A DNA stretch of 64,000 nucleotides from Clostridium tertium (lineage in GTDB: Bacteria > Bacillota > Clostridia > Clostridiales > Clostridiaceae), in NCBI RefSeq assembly GCF_017873245.1, contig NZ_JAGGJY010000015.1:34331-98330 (forward strand), written 5' to 3'. A model generated the notes under the pieces. It made no database searches and had not been told where the DNA came from. It was given only the letters and a program-made list of their open reading frames with translations. Below are positions 52,538 to 62,639 of this stretch, in pieces (position 1 is the stretch's first letter; each line of letters opens with the position of its first letter). A program made the position numbers and the translations under genes.

Positions 52538-52568
52538 TCCATTTTCTCCTCATATGTTATATATTTTA

Positions 52569-53225
52569 TTATTTCAAATCTATATAGGTATCTATCTCTC
52601 TAATATCATCTGCATCAGAAAAACTTTCTACGTCTATGATTGTCGTATCCTTATCTACAGCTGGTCTTTTCTTTAAATAAACTCTTAGAACATCTGCATT
52701 ATAAACAGCTTGAATTTTATTAGCTTCAATATTTGGTACATAAAAGCTCTTTTCTAGATTAGATCCTTCTTGAAAAACTGCAATCATTGAATTTTCATTA
52801 TTAAAAACTTGATTTCTCTTAACTTTAATTCTTATATGATCCTCTTCATAATCTATATCTATATCTTTCTTATCAAATCCAACTAACTTACCTTCTATTA
52901 GGTATCTATCACCATAGTCAATAAAATCTAAATCTAATTCATCATCTATGCTTTCTAAAACAGAATTTACAACGTCATTATTTAAAACTGTGTCAACTAT
53001 ATTATTTATTAAATTTTCATTTGTTATTAGAGTTGTAAAAACTTGATTGAATACACTACTAAATGTTCCTCCAAAAATTCCAACCATATCACTTCCACTA
53101 TTAAAGCTACTATATTGATAACTATTATTGAAGCCATTATTCATATTATTATTTCTATTATTCACAGCTCCATTGAACATGCCACCCATCATGTTGCTAA
53201 TTAAAAAAGGGAACATCTCAAACAT
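52569..53225 (-). CDS. Hsp20/alpha-crystallin family protein
   Basis: A 218-residue small heat-shock protein. Asn-, Gly- and Met-rich N-terminal part (1-85) and an alpha-crystallin domain (about 95-185) with YGDRYLIEGKLVGFDKKDID, EDHIRIKVKR and FYVPNIEANKIQA, the typical beta-sandwich strands ending VLRVYLKK. It would act as an ATP-independent holdase. Located 31 bases upstream of rlmH. Confidence 0.88.
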   Translation of the reverse strand: MFEMFPFLISNMMGGMFNGAVNNRNNNMNNGFNNSYQYSSFNSGSDMVGIFGGTFSSVFNQVFTTLITNENLINNIVDTVLNNDVVNSVLESIDDELDLDFIDYGDRYLIEGKLVGFDKKDIDIDYEEDHIRIKVKRNQVFNNENSMIAVFQEGSNLEKSFYVPNIEANKIQAVYNADVLRVYLKKRPAVDKDTTIIDVESFSDADDIREIDTYIDLK

Positions 53226-53451
53226 ATATATCTCCTGCCTTATAAATTCTTATATAATATAATTATTTAATACAAGAATTTTTGACACAAAAATTAAGAA
53301 ATGACGGCATTTAAATTTACTTTTTTCAACATACACCTTCACTTCTTAATTTTTCAACTTATTTATTCTTAGTTAATCAATATTTTATAAGCTGCTTAAA
53401 TAAATATCTTTATTTTTAAATCTCATTGTAAATTCCTAATTGTTAATTATT

Positions 53452-54093
53452 CTAATATCCTATATTTTCATTAATAAATATCACATGCATTCTATCTTTT
53501 TTACCTTGGCTTGCTATAACAGTAAACTCTCTACATATTTTTTCGTTACTTTTACAATCCATGCAATATCCTACCTTAGCACATGGTGTCTTCTTATTTA
53601 ATCTCTTTGCATTAGCTGGTGCACATATTTCTCTGTTTCTTTTAATAGCTTCATCAATATCCTTAACTATCTTATTTACTCCAACTAAAAGAATAACCTT
53701 ATCAGGTCCATATAACATTGCTGCAACTCTATTTCCATTACCATCAACATTATATAACTTACCATCTTCAGTTACTGCATTACTACTTGCAAAGTATGCA
53801 TCTACTAGAAAGCTTTCTTTAAAGATTCTAGTAATCTCTTCTGAAGTTAATCCCTCTTTATACCTATCTAAGAATTCATATCTTCCACTTCTTAAATAAT
53901 CAATAACTCCATATTCAAAAAGAGACATAGATCCACCACAAGACACTACTGATCCTTCTTTAACAATTTCATTTATTTTTTCTATTAATTCTTCCTTTGT
54001 ATTTACTAAATATCCGTTCATATTATTATTATTTAATGCTTCTATGGTTCTATTTATCTTTTGCTCATTAACCCATTTCAAATTACTGTCCAT
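53452..54093 (-). CDS. LUD domain protein (LutC/YkgG-like)
   Basis: A 213-residue LUD/DUF162 protein: VSCGGSMSLFEYGVIDYL, YFASSNAVTEDGKLYNVDGN, GNRVAAMLYGPDKVILLVGVNKIVKDIDEA and the C-terminal Cys cluster CAPANAKRLNKKTPCAKVGYC, which probably binds metal. LutC-type relatives serve L-lactate oxidation; this stand-alone form has no LutA/LutB neighbours, so its role is unknown. Confidence 0.88.
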   Translation of the reverse strand: MDSNLKWVNEQKINRTIEALNNNNMNGYLVNTKEELIEKINEIVKEGSVVSCGGSMSLFEYGVIDYLRSGRYEFLDRYKEGLTSEEITRIFKESFLVDAYFASSNAVTEDGKLYNVDGNGNRVAAMLYGPDKVILLVGVNKIVKDIDEAIKRNREICAPANAKRLNKKTPCAKVGYCMDCKSNEKICREFTVIASQGKKDRMHVIFINENIGY

Positions 54094-54241
54094 ATATTTG
54101 CCCCCAATATTTATAATATAGATTATTCATAATAGATTAAGTGTTTTTTATAACTAATATAAACTTATTAAATAGATATTCAAATATACTTATTTGTAGC
54201 AAAAAAAGACCTATTTAAATATAGGCCTCTTTAATTTTTAA

Positions 54242-54739
54242 TTATTTTCCACAGCACTTTTTATATTTCTTTCCACTTCCACATGTACAAGGATCGTTTC
54301 TTCCTATCTTATTTTCATTTCTTACTATTATAGATTCTCTATATTTCTTTTGAATTTCTTTTCTCTTTTCAGGTGAGAAGATTCCTTCCCATTGTGGTAA
54401 AGTGTATAGATATTCTGCTTTAGCATCTAACATATTGTAATATAATTTCTCTAAATCTACATCTAATGCTATTTCATCAGTATCTGTTAAAGCTTCTAAA
54501 TCAAGATCATTCTTTAAACTATCGTTTATTCCGTCAACGAATCCCATAATAAATTCTGGAGTTGTATTATGCTTATTAGCTAAATCATTAATTGTAAAAG
54601 TATAATTTTCCTTATGCTTTGATAATATATCTCTGTATATAGCCTTTTCAATTTCCATATACTCATTCCAAAAGGCTTGTTCTCCCTTTGTTTTAACATA
54701 TTCAACTACCATATCTGTCCATTGTTTATATAAACTCAT
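54242..54739 (-). CDS. SEC-C metal-binding protein
   Basis: A 165-residue helical protein that ends in a SEC-C zinc motif ([20 protein letters not shown], Cys residues of the type found at the SecA C-terminus). The first 120 residues are helical with no recognised family. The SEC-C domain usually contacts SecB or ribosomes; the role here is unknown. Confidence 0.8.
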   Translation of the reverse strand: MSLYKQWTDMVVEYVKTKGEQAFWNEYMEIEKAIYRDILSKHKENYTFTINDLANKHNTTPEFIMGFVDGINDSLKNDLDLEALTDTDEIALDVDLEKLYYNMLDAKAEYLYTLPQWEGIFSPEKRKEIQKKYRESIIVRNENKIGRNDPCTCGSGKKYKKCCGK

Positions 54740-54785
54740 ATGTTCCTTCTCCTTTTTAATGGTTTTATATTAAATTTATTATTTT

Positions 54786-54947
54786 TTACTCATTCACTTT
54801 AATTATGTACTCTGCATTTTCACTACAATAACTACATTTCATCTCTTTAGCCTTTTCCATAATAGGAAAGGTTTCTTCATAGTTGATTAAATCATCCATT
54901 GCATCATCAATATGAACTTTACATGCATATATTTCCTTACTATTCAT
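54786..54947 (-). CDS. CxxH/CxxC zinc-binding small protein
   Basis: A 53-residue protein too short for common gene finders: ACKVHIDDAMDDLIN near the start supplies CxxH, and CSYCSENAEYIIKV near the end supplies CxxC. This matches the CxxH/CxxC protein family found next to yycJ in clostridia and bacilli. GAGGATGAG precedes ATG 54947. Function unknown; it lies between yycJ and the SEC-C gene on the same strand. Confidence 0.85.
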   Translation of the reverse strand: MNSKEIYACKVHIDDAMDDLINYEETFPIMEKAKEMKCSYCSENAEYIIKVNE

Positions 54948-54971
54948 AATAACTCATCCTCTTCCTTATAA

Positions 54972-55763
54972 CTAAACTTCTATTATGTTACTTGGGCTAT
55001 GCCTATTAGCCATAGTTAAGTCAATATCCTCTTTAGGTACTATACCATGCTCCTTCAATACAGAACTAACTGTTTCTAAAGCTAAATCTGGATGATTATT
55101 AGTTCCACTTAAGTGCCCTAGTATTATTTTTTTATTTGGCTTATATCTAATTAAGTCTACTATTGCTTTGCCACAATCTTCATTAGATAAATGCCCAACT
55201 TCACTTAGTATTCTTCTTTTTAAAGTATAAGGATATGGCCCAAACTTTAGCATATTTACATCATGGTTACTTTCTAATAACATAACTTCTGAATCTTTTA
55301 TATTATCTCGTATTTCTTCTGTATATATTCCAAAGTCTGTTATAACACTAACTTTTTTGCCATTATGATGCATAGTATATCCAACTGGAGCAACAGCATC
55401 ATGAGGTATATTAAATGATATTATATCTAAATCCTTTATAGATAGTGTTGATCTTCTATCCATTATTCTCATATTATGCTCTTTTATTTTACCTATACTT
55501 CCATCCATAGCCATCCATGTATCTGCATTGCTATATATAGGAATATCATATTTACGGGATAATACACCTATTCCTTTTATGTGATCTGAGTGTTCATGAG
55601 TAACAAATATCCCATCTATATCACTTGGATTTTCTCCAATACTTTTTAACGCATCATCTATTTTTTTTCCTGGTAAACCCGCATCTATTAATATCTTTGC
55701 ATGTTCTGAAGCAACAAATATACTATTGCCACTGCTCCCACTATATAATGAGCAAAACTTCAT
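54972..55763 (-). CDS. yycJ: Metallo-beta-lactamase-fold exonuclease YycJ/WalJ
   Basis: A 263-residue MBL-fold hydrolase from ATG 55763 (GGGGATGG upstream; the frame opens at 55778). Key metal ligands are in THEHSDH, with LLIDAGLP-like opening, TDFG and LGHLSGTNNHPDLA. YycJ proteins of the WalKR neighbourhood are 5'-3' DNA exonucleases linked to mismatch repair in related bacteria. Forms an operon with murA, 22 bases downstream. Confidence 0.92.
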   Translation of the reverse strand: MKFCSLYSGSSGNSIFVASEHAKILIDAGLPGKKIDDALKSIGENPSDIDGIFVTHEHSDHIKGIGVLSRKYDIPIYSNADTWMAMDGSIGKIKEHNMRIMDRRSTLSIKDLDIISFNIPHDAVAPVGYTMHHNGKKVSVITDFGIYTEEIRDNIKDSEVMLLESNHDVNMLKFGPYPYTLKRRILSEVGHLSNEDCGKAIVDLIRYKPNKKIILGHLSGTNNHPDLALETVSSVLKEHGIVPKEDIDLTMANRHSPSNIIEV

Positions 55764-55785
55764 TTTACCATCCCCCATGCAGATA

Positions 55786-57045
55786 TTATTCCTCTACTCT
55801 CATTATATCTGCACCTAATGCAGTAAACTTATTTTCAATATGCGGATATCCTCTATCTATATGTTCTATTTCTAATATTTCAGTTACGCCCTCTGCAACT
55901 AATCCTGCTATTACCATGGCTGCTCCAGCTCTTAAATCAGTAGCTATAACCTTAGCTCCCACTAGATTTTTACATCCTTCTATTATTGCTGTTCTTTCTT
56001 CTACTTTTATAGTTGCACCCATTTTCTTTAATTCATCTATATGCTTATGTCTACTTTCCCAAATGCTTTCAGATATTAAACTTTTACCAGGCACTATGCT
56101 TAATAGAGCTGACATTGGCTGCTGAACATCTGTTGGAAATCCTGGATATGGAGCAGTCTTTACATTAACTCCTTTTAGGTCTCCTTCAACGTATACTCTA
56201 ACGCTATCATCGCCTTCTTCAACTATAGCTCCCATTTCTATAAGCTTTGCTGCAATTGATTCTAAGTGCTTTGGTATAACATTCTTTATAGTTACATCAC
56301 CCTTAGTTGCTGCTGCTGCTATCATAAATGTACCAGCTTCAATTTGATCTGGTATAACGCTATAATTACATCCTGATAATTTTTCGACACCTTTTACTCT
56401 AATTACATCCGTTCCAGCACCCTTTATATCTGCTCCCATAGAGTTTAAGAAATTTGCAACATCTACTACATGTGGTTCCTTTGCAACATTTTCAAGCACA
56501 GTTGTTCCTTCTGCTAAAGTCGCTGCTATCATAACGTTTATAGTTGCTCCAACTGTAACAACATCAAAAAATATGTTTGCTCCATGAAGGTTCTCAGCCT
56601 CAACAATTACTGCACCATGCTCTATAGTAACCTTTGCTCCTAATGCCTCAAATCCTTTTATATGTTGGTCTATTGGTCTAACTCCTATAGGGCATCCCCC
56701 AGGAAGTTCTACTCTAGCCTTCTTAAACCTTGATAGTAATGCTCCAATAAAGTAATATGATGCTCTCATTCTTCTTACATCATCAGTGCATGCTTCTACA
56801 CTTCTAACATCAGTAGCATCTATTTCTAAAGTGTTATTATCTAACTTATTTACTGAGCAACCAAGACTAGTTAATATTCTTTCCAAACAATGTACATCTT
56901 CTATATCAGGTACATTATCAATTATGCACTTTCCTTCACTAGCCATTATAGCTGCTGGCAGTATGGCTACAGCTGAATTTTTAGCACCATTTATATCAAC
57001 TGATCCTTTTAAGACTTTGCCTCCATTTATAACTAATTTTTCCAT
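55786..57045 (-). CDS. murA: UDP-N-acetylglucosamine 1-carboxyvinyltransferase
   Basis: First committed enzyme of peptidoglycan synthesis, transferring enolpyruvate to UDP-GlcNAc; the target of fosfomycin. The catalytic Cys is in [14 protein letters not shown], with [11 protein letters not shown] at the start, [29 protein letters not shown] and [14 protein letters not shown]. Length 419 residues from ATG 57045, with AAGGGTGAA before it (the frame opens six codons earlier). Cotranscribed with yycJ. Confidence 0.97.
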   Translation of the reverse strand: MEKLVINGGKVLKGSVDINGAKNSAVAILPAAIMASEGKCIIDNVPDIEDVHCLERILTSLGCSVNKLDNNTLEIDATDVRSVEACTDDVRRMRASYYFIGALLSRFKKARVELPGGCPIGVRPIDQHIKGFEALGAKVTIEHGAVIVEAENLHGANIFFDVVTVGATINVMIAATLAEGTTVLENVAKEPHVVDVANFLNSMGADIKGAGTDVIRVKGVEKLSGCNYSVIPDQIEAGTFMIAAAATKGDVTIKNVIPKHLESIAAKLIEMGAIVEEGDDSVRVYVEGDLKGVNVKTAPYPGFPTDVQQPMSALLSIVPGKSLISESIWESRHKHIDELKKMGATIKVEERTAIIEGCKNLVGAKVIATDLRAGAAMVIAGLVAEGVTEILEIEHIDRGYPHIENKFTALGADIMRVEE

Positions 57046-57063
57046 CCATTTCACCCTTATCAT

Positions 57064-57375
57064 AATTTATATATATTAATCTTTCCTATTATTTCAATTA
57101 TTATCCATTATTGAACTTATTTACTTAAATTACATTATTAATTTACATTCTTAAAAAACTTACAATACTCATTATAACATAAAAATAATTTTAGGAAATA
57201 GAGTTTTTTATTCCAATTAGCATTTTCCCTAACCTTTATAATATTTCAACTTTTCTTTATATTATCTTTTTTAATTTATTTTAATATGTTATAATTTATA
57301 ACAAAGTTTGTATTCATTTAAAATACATAAAATAAAATGAAAATATAGACTAATTTGATATGAGAGGCTAAAGCT
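57064..57375. other. 312-bp AT-rich divergent intergenic region
   Basis: Between murA (minus) and the 2H-like gene (plus); promoters of both are expected here. A dispersed TATAAT-like and TTGACA-poor composition offers no clear promoter, and no RNA or open frame is supported. Confidence 0.4.
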
Positions 57376-57918
57376 ATGAAATATTATTTAGTGGCATTAT
57401 TTGATGAACAATCTTATAAAAACTTAAATCCTATACAAAGAAATCTATCTAAAAAATTTAGAGCTAATAGGAATTCTCCAACTCCTTATATTCCATTAGA
57501 GATAATAGAAAATCCTAATATAGATAAATTGGATGTTGTTGTAGATAAAATAGTTAAACCTTATAAAAATTTTAAGGTTCAGCTATCTACTGAAGTTTCA
57601 GTTTCAGAAACAAACAAAACTTTAAATATGAAGATAGAAGATGTAGGGTATATAAAGAGACTTACAAGATTAATGAGTGATACATTAAAACTACATGGAT
57701 TTAATACACAGAATTGTAATAACGAACCATCAATGCATATATCTTTAGCTAATCTTAATTACCTTCCAAAGGATATGAAAAAATTTGATGGTGAAGTTAA
57801 CTTTAAATCTAATTGTGAAACTCTTAAAGTTGATAGAATAGAGTTATGGAAATTCTCCACTAACAAAAAAGAAACATTAATAAAGAGTTATCCTTTAAAA
57901 AAGAATCTTTATTTATAA
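57376..57918 (+). CDS. 2H phosphoesterase-like protein with one degenerate motif
   Basis: A 180-residue protein with the 2'-5' RNA ligase/2H fold: opening YYLVALFDEQSYKNL, then a first-motif site TPYIPLE where HxTL is expected, and a proper second motif MHISLAN. With only one His the enzyme may be inactive or altered. No neighbours of known linkage. Ribosome site GAGAGG upstream. Confidence 0.6.
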   Translation: MKYYLVALFDEQSYKNLNPIQRNLSKKFRANRNSPTPYIPLEIIENPNIDKLDVVVDKIVKPYKNFKVQLSTEVSVSETNKTLNMKIEDVGYIKRLTRLMSDTLKLHGFNTQNCNNEPSMHISLANLNYLPKDMKKFDGEVNFKSNCETLKVDRIELWKFSTNKKETLIKSYPLKKNLYL

Positions 57919-57930
57919 ATATTAAATATC

Positions 57931-57963
57931 AAAAAGTGCTTAATTATTCTAAGCACTTTTTTT
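57931..57963 (+). terminator. Terminator after the 2H-like gene
   Basis: AAAAAGTGCTTA/TAAGCACTTTTT stem followed by T-run. Confidence 0.85.
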
Positions 57964-58077
57964 ATTTTCTTAATATATAAAAAATTTATTTTTTTGTATT
58001 CGTTTACCACACTTTTCATTTATAAAATATTTTTGTAAAATATATTATAGTAAATCCTTAAAAGCAGGAGGATATTT

Positions 58078-58527
58078 ATGAATATTATATCTTTTTTTGA
58101 ATCGCAAAAAGAAAAAAATAAAAAAATCATTATTGATAATAACTTAAGCGACTATAAAATCTGGGCTAGAAAACATCTAGAATTACATACAAAATTAAGC
58201 TATCTAGCTGATGAAACTAAATGTTATAAATATTGGATATCAGAAGATGAACCAATGGATAAGTCAATATTATTTGAAAGATATTTAGATTGCTTTTCTC
58301 ATATAATTAATCTTGGTTTAGACAGACATTACGATCATATCGAAGAAATCCTTATTAAACCAAATGATTATTGTTTAAGCGATCAATTCTTAAATCTATT
58401 TATAGATTTAAATGATTTAATAATATCACCTTCTGAAGATCATTATATAACACTTGTTGAAGATTTTATTAGCTTAGGAATTACTTTAGGTTATTCAGAA
58501 TCTAAAATTAAAGAATCATTTATTTAA
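58078..58527 (+). CDS. Dimeric dUTPase-like protein (MazG superfamily)
   Basis: A 149-residue protein whose pattern ELHTKLSYLADETKCYKYW and FERYLDCFSHIINLGL resembles the all-alpha dUTPase_2 family, where the ExxxE and ExxxD motifs bind Mg2+ and dUTP is split to dUMP. The match is by eye and moderate. GCAGGAGG site before ATG. Confidence 0.6.
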   Translation: MNIISFFESQKEKNKKIIIDNNLSDYKIWARKHLELHTKLSYLADETKCYKYWISEDEPMDKSILFERYLDCFSHIINLGLDRHYDHIEEILIKPNDYCLSDQFLNLFIDLNDLIISPSEDHYITLVEDFISLGITLGYSESKIKESFI

Positions 58528-58536
58528 TATATAATT

Positions 58537-58568
58537 AAAAACTTTCTATAATTAATAGGGAGTTTTTT
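58537..58568. terminator. Weak terminator
   Basis: AAAAACTTTCTA with TAGGGAGTTTTT, imperfect stem, T-run after; between two plus-strand genes. Confidence 0.5.
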
Positions 58569-58616
58569 TCATATTTCTCTTCTTTAAGTGGAATACTACT
58601 CCTGAGGTGATTTAAT

Positions 58617-59048
58617 ATGCTAGCAATTATATATGCAATAATATCAGGAATATCTATGACACTGCAAGGCGTATTCAATACTAAATTAGAAGAGAAGGTT
58701 GGAACCTGGGAAACAAACGTCATAGTTCAAGCCACTGCATTAGCTTTAACATTAATTATTGTAATGTTCTTTGGAAAAGGAAGCTTTAAAGCAGTGAAGG
58801 AAGTAAATAAACTCTATTTACTCGGTGGTGTCCTTGGTGTAATAATTATTTTTACTGTTATGAGAAGTATTGGTGCAATGGGAGCAACATTAGGAATTGC
58901 TGTAATACTAGTTGCACAGTTAGCTTCTGCTGGAGTTGTAGATGCATTTGGCTTATTTGGAGCCGAAAAAATATCATTCCATCTTAAAGAGTTTATTGGA
59001 ATAGCTATAATGATATTAGGAATAGTTATATTTAAATGGAGAAGTTAA
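58617..59048 (+). CDS. DMT-superfamily transporter (YdcZ/DUF606-like)
   Basis: A 143-residue integral membrane protein with four hydrophobic segments, half the size of usual EamA exporters and therefore likely dimeric. The GISMTLQGVFNTKLEEKVG opening and RSIGAMGATLGIAVILVAQL are the conserved YdcZ signatures. The substrate is unknown. GAGGTGATT site precedes ATG. The downstream terminator overlaps its last codon. Confidence 0.85.
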   Translation: MLAIIYAIISGISMTLQGVFNTKLEEKVGTWETNVIVQATALALTLIIVMFFGKGSFKAVKEVNKLYLLGGVLGVIIIFTVMRSIGAMGATLGIAVILVAQLASAGVVDAFGLFGAEKISFHLKEFIGIAIMILGIVIFKWRS

Positions 59049-59064
59049 TACTTCTCCTTTTTTT
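59038..59064 (+). terminator. Terminator overlapping the transporter stop
   Basis: GGAGAAG/CTTCTCC stem and T-run. Confidence 0.8.
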
Positions 59065-59140
59065 ATATAATAAATTATAACATTAACAAAATTGATACTT
59101 TTAATATACTATATATTGTAATCAATTTTAGGAGCATAGT

Positions 59141-60334
59141 ATGTTTTCTTCTAATAAAAAGTTAGATACAAATTTAAAGAGTTGTATGTTAGCAAAGCCC
59201 TATAATAATTATAGGATACTTATTAAATATAAAAGATTTCAGGATAACCTTATAAAGAAGATTATATCTTATAAAGGGGAAGTTATTAGCAATATAAAGC
59301 ATTGCAATATAATATCCGCTAGACTAAATACTAGAGGTATTCAAAGATTATTAGAATATCCTGAAGTTGAATATATTTGCTTTGATGAATATTTATTTTT
59401 ATGTGGCATGAGCGTTAGTACTGCAAATAAAGTAAGACTATCTAGCAAAACTAAAAGTACTGGTCATGGTATAGGTGTTGCAATCATAGATACTGGAGTT
59501 TATCCTCATCCTGATTTAGTTACTCCATATAATAGGATATCTATGTTTGTTGACTTGATAAATGGACTAAAATATCCATATGATGATAATGGCCACGGTA
59601 CTTGTACCGCTGGAATAATTGCAGGAAATGGTGAAAAATCAAATGGTATGTATCGCGGAGTCGCTCCTGGATGTAATATATATTGCTATAAAGCATTTGA
59701 TAAGAGTGGTAAGGGTTATATATCTGATATACTTCACTCTATGGAAATGATTTTCGAAGAGTCTGAAAAACATAATATTAAACTGTTATGTTTGCCATTT
59801 GAGCTTCTACATTATAATGTATTTCTGCAAAAATGTTTTGATATAATGGTTTCGTTAGTAAATAGTAAAAACATAACTTGTATAGTTCCAAGTGGTAGCA
59901 ATAAAAATTTAGATGGGTCGATTACAGGAATTGCTTTATGTCCTAACTGTATAACAGTTTCAGGATATGACTCTACGTCCAAGGTAAAGCCTTATACTTA
60001 TTCATCTATAGGATCATTAAAGAAAGATTTAAAACCTAATTTATGTGCAGCATGTGTTGATATAGTTTCTTTAAACTCTAACACTAATTACATTTCTGAA
60101 AAAGATGGTACTAAGCTTTATCCATCAAAACTTGATAGCTCATATAAAACATTTAGTGGTACTTCCTTAGCTGCCGCTTATGTAACTGGTGTTTGTGCTT
60201 TAATTTATGAAAACAATGAAAATTTAACTCCAAAAGATGTAACTTCACTTTTAAAAGTCTCATGTGAACCACTTGATATGCCAAAGAATTGCCAAGGTGA
60301 CGGAAAAATAAATATAAACTCTATATTAAAATGA
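59141..60334 (+). CDS. S8 (subtilisin-like) serine protease
   Basis: A 397-residue subtilisin-type protease without signal peptide. Catalytic triad: Asp in AIIDTGVYPHPD, His in NGHGTCTAG and Ser in FSGTSLAAAYVTG, with an N-terminal inhibitor-like region (about 1-95). The absence of a signal peptide suggests an intracellular or spore-related protease. GGAGCAT site near ATG. Monocistronic. Confidence 0.92.
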   Translation: MFSSNKKLDTNLKSCMLAKPYNNYRILIKYKRFQDNLIKKIISYKGEVISNIKHCNIISARLNTRGIQRLLEYPEVEYICFDEYLFLCGMSVSTANKVRLSSKTKSTGHGIGVAIIDTGVYPHPDLVTPYNRISMFVDLINGLKYPYDDNGHGTCTAGIIAGNGEKSNGMYRGVAPGCNIYCYKAFDKSGKGYISDILHSMEMIFEESEKHNIKLLCLPFELLHYNVFLQKCFDIMVSLVNSKNITCIVPSGSNKNLDGSITGIALCPNCITVSGYDSTSKVKPYTYSSIGSLKKDLKPNLCAACVDIVSLNSNTNYISEKDGTKLYPSKLDSSYKTFSGTSLAAAYVTGVCALIYENNENLTPKDVTSLLKVSCEPLDMPKNCQGDGKININSILK

Positions 60335-60363
60335 AAGGTACTAATTTAAGCACCTTTCATTTT
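60328..60363. terminator. Bidirectional terminator
   Basis: AAAATGAAAGGT/ACCTTTCATTTT, between convergent genes. Confidence 0.85.
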
Positions 60364-60381
60364 ATAATTTTTTATATTAAA

Positions 60382-61470
60382 CTATTGTACAATATAATTA
60401 GTAGGATCTACCGGTTCATTATCTACTCTAAGTTCAAAATGTAAATGAGGTCCAGTACTAAATCCAGTACTTCCAATCGCCCCTATTATATCTCCCTTTT
60501 TAACCTTATCTCCTACCTTAACATAAAAGTCACTTAAATGACCATAATATGTAACCATATTATCTTCATGCTTAACTATTATTAAATTTCCATAACCGCC
60601 ATCATTGTATTGTGCATAAATAACCTCTCCATCCATTGCAACTAATGCATCATCCCCTGTATTACCTGCAATATCTATTCCCTTATGAAAAGAGTTCCAT
60701 CTCTCTCCATATCCAGAGGTCATGTATCCCCCCCTAGTTGGACTACTTAAAAAAGCAACTCCATAGTCATAGGGATTTTTTGTTCCTCTATATATCTTTT
60801 TACTAACTTGTTCCTTTATTACTTCTTCACTAACAACTTTAGTTTTTATTAGTTTGTTATTTTCATAAGTGACTTCTTTAACTTGTTTCTTTAATCCAAT
60901 CTCTCCATATTCAACCTTACTTTCTCCTAAGTACATTGAATCACTTGGTATTATTATTATATTAGGCTGAATCTTTATATTTTCCTCGCTAGTATATTTC
61001 ACATTTAGCTTAATCTTACTCGACGCTTCGTGTGATAATTTATATATATAATTAGCTAGCTCATCATTTGTCTGTAATAAACCTACATCAAATCTACTTT
61101 CTTGTAAGTCTATATTACCACCTATTTCAAATGATAATATTGAATCCTCATTGATATTCATTTCATCTATAACTTTCTTCAGAATTAAATCTTTTATGCT
61201 AGCTATATTATCTTCCATTGAAGTATATCCTATTACTTTATTGTCTAATTTAACTTCATACCCATCTATCTTACCTGTTAATGCAACAAATAAATTTTCA
61301 AATACGTTATCAGATAGAGAATATCTTGAACTATTTAAGTCAATATTATTTAATGCCCCATTTGTATTTGCACTAACTTTAATAGAATTAATATTTATAA
61401 CTAGAATAATACTAAATACCAGTAATACAACATATCTAGTTATTATTCTCGTGTCTCCTTTGATATCCAT
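60382..61470 (-). CDS. M23 peptidoglycan endopeptidase with G5-like domain
   Basis: A 362-residue membrane-anchored enzyme from ATG 61470 (AAAGGAGA upstream; the frame opens at 61524). Membrane helix at about residues 10-32 (VVLLVFSIILVININS), then a G5-like domain (about 205-265, ending YRGTKNP) and a C-terminal M23 metallopeptidase with HKGIDIAG, YYGHLSD and HLHFEL, the zinc ligands. It probably cuts peptide cross-links at the cell envelope, in vegetative growth or sporulation. Confidence 0.9.
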   Translation of the reverse strand: MDIKGDTRIITRYVVLLVFSIILVININSIKVSANTNGALNNIDLNSSRYSLSDNVFENLFVALTGKIDGYEVKLDNKVIGYTSMEDNIASIKDLILKKVIDEMNINEDSILSFEIGGNIDLQESRFDVGLLQTNDELANYIYKLSHEASSKIKLNVKYTSEENIKIQPNIIIIPSDSMYLGESKVEYGEIGLKKQVKEVTYENNKLIKTKVVSEEVIKEQVSKKIYRGTKNPYDYGVAFLSSPTRGGYMTSGYGERWNSFHKGIDIAGNTGDDALVAMDGEVIYAQYNDGGYGNLIIVKHEDNMVTYYGHLSDFYVKVGDKVKKGDIIGAIGSTGFSTGPHLHFELRVDNEPVDPTNYIVQ

Positions 61471-61634
61471 AAAATCTCCTTTCAGATTAATAATGTTAAG
61501 CAACACATCTATTAGTTTTCCCATATTTAGAAATAATATTCTTTTTATATATTCCGTAGTTTAGTTGAGCCTACTTCAGCACTTTGCTATAATTAACTTA
61601 TTATACAATTAATCTTAGAAAGGTGGATGTAAAT

Positions 61635-62639
61635 ATGAGCACTTTTATGCTTAAATCAAAGCCTTTAAAATTTACTCCTGTCAGTAATGCATTTATTGAA
61701 AAATATATGCCTAAAGCTAGAGGGGAATTTATTAAAGTATATCTTCTTATGCTTAAATATAATTTTACAGGCGAAATTGGTGTTAATGCATCAATTTTAG
61801 CTACATCATTAAATTTATTAGAGTCTGATATAATAAATGCCCTTAACTACTGGAATGAAGAAGGAGTAATTAAACTAGTTCCAATAGATAAAATGGGAAA
61901 CTTTGATATAGAATTTATAGATCTTTCATCTGAAAACACTGTTGATAAGAACGAAATTAATATATTAGCTGAGCTTTCAGATGAATCTAACAATGGTATG
62001 CTAAAAGATATAGAAAAATTATTAGGCAGACCACTATCCCCTAGCGAGTTCACAACTTATATAAGCTGGAAAAGGGACTTTAATTTTTCTTCAGAGCTTA
62101 TACTACTACTTATAGAGTACTGTGCTTCTAAGGGAAAAACAAATCATAGATATATAGAAAAGGTTGCCTTGGCTTGGCATGAAATGAGCATAAAAACAAT
62201 TGATGATGCTCAAAATTATATAAGAAAAACAGAGGATAAATGGGGTACCTATAGAGAAATCTTAAAATTCTTAGGAATTAGAAATACTGATATAATGAAA
62301 CCTCAAGAAGATATGTTAGAAAAATGGACTACAAATTATAACTTTTCATTAGAAATAATAAAGAAAGCATGCGATATTTGCTTCCAAAGGTTAAACAGGG
62401 CTGATTTTAAGTATATAGATGGAATATTATCCAGTTGGAATAAAGATAACTTAAGAACATTAAAAGAAATTGAAGAAAAAGAAGTTTCTTATAAAAATTC
62501 ATCTTCTAAAAAGAATTTTAACAATCAAAAGTCAAATTCATATGAAAAGCCTAAATTAAGATTCAATAACTTTAAAGGCCGTGACTATGATTATGACGAT
62601 TTAGAAAAGAAATTATTAGGATGGGATAATGATGATTAA
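61635..62639 (+). CDS. DnaD-type replication initiation protein
   Basis: A 334-residue protein with two DnaD-like parts: a winged helix (about 1-105) and a C-terminal DnaD domain repeated (about 130-285, with EKVALAWHEM and WGTYREILKFLG). ATG 61635 has AAAGGTGG eight bases upstream; the frame opens at a GTG. It loads the replication machinery, and its gene overlaps the dnaC start, indicating coupled translation. Confidence 0.9.
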   Translation: MSTFMLKSKPLKFTPVSNAFIEKYMPKARGEFIKVYLLMLKYNFTGEIGVNASILATSLNLLESDIINALNYWNEEGVIKLVPIDKMGNFDIEFIDLSSENTVDKNEINILAELSDESNNGMLKDIEKLLGRPLSPSEFTTYISWKRDFNFSSELILLLIEYCASKGKTNHRYIEKVALAWHEMSIKTIDDAQNYIRKTEDKWGTYREILKFLGIRNTDIMKPQEDMLEKWTTNYNFSLEIIKKACDICFQRLNRADFKYIDGILSSWNKDNLRTLKEIEEKEVSYKNSSSKKNFNNQKSNSYEKPKLRFNNFKGRDYDYDDLEKKLLGWDNDD

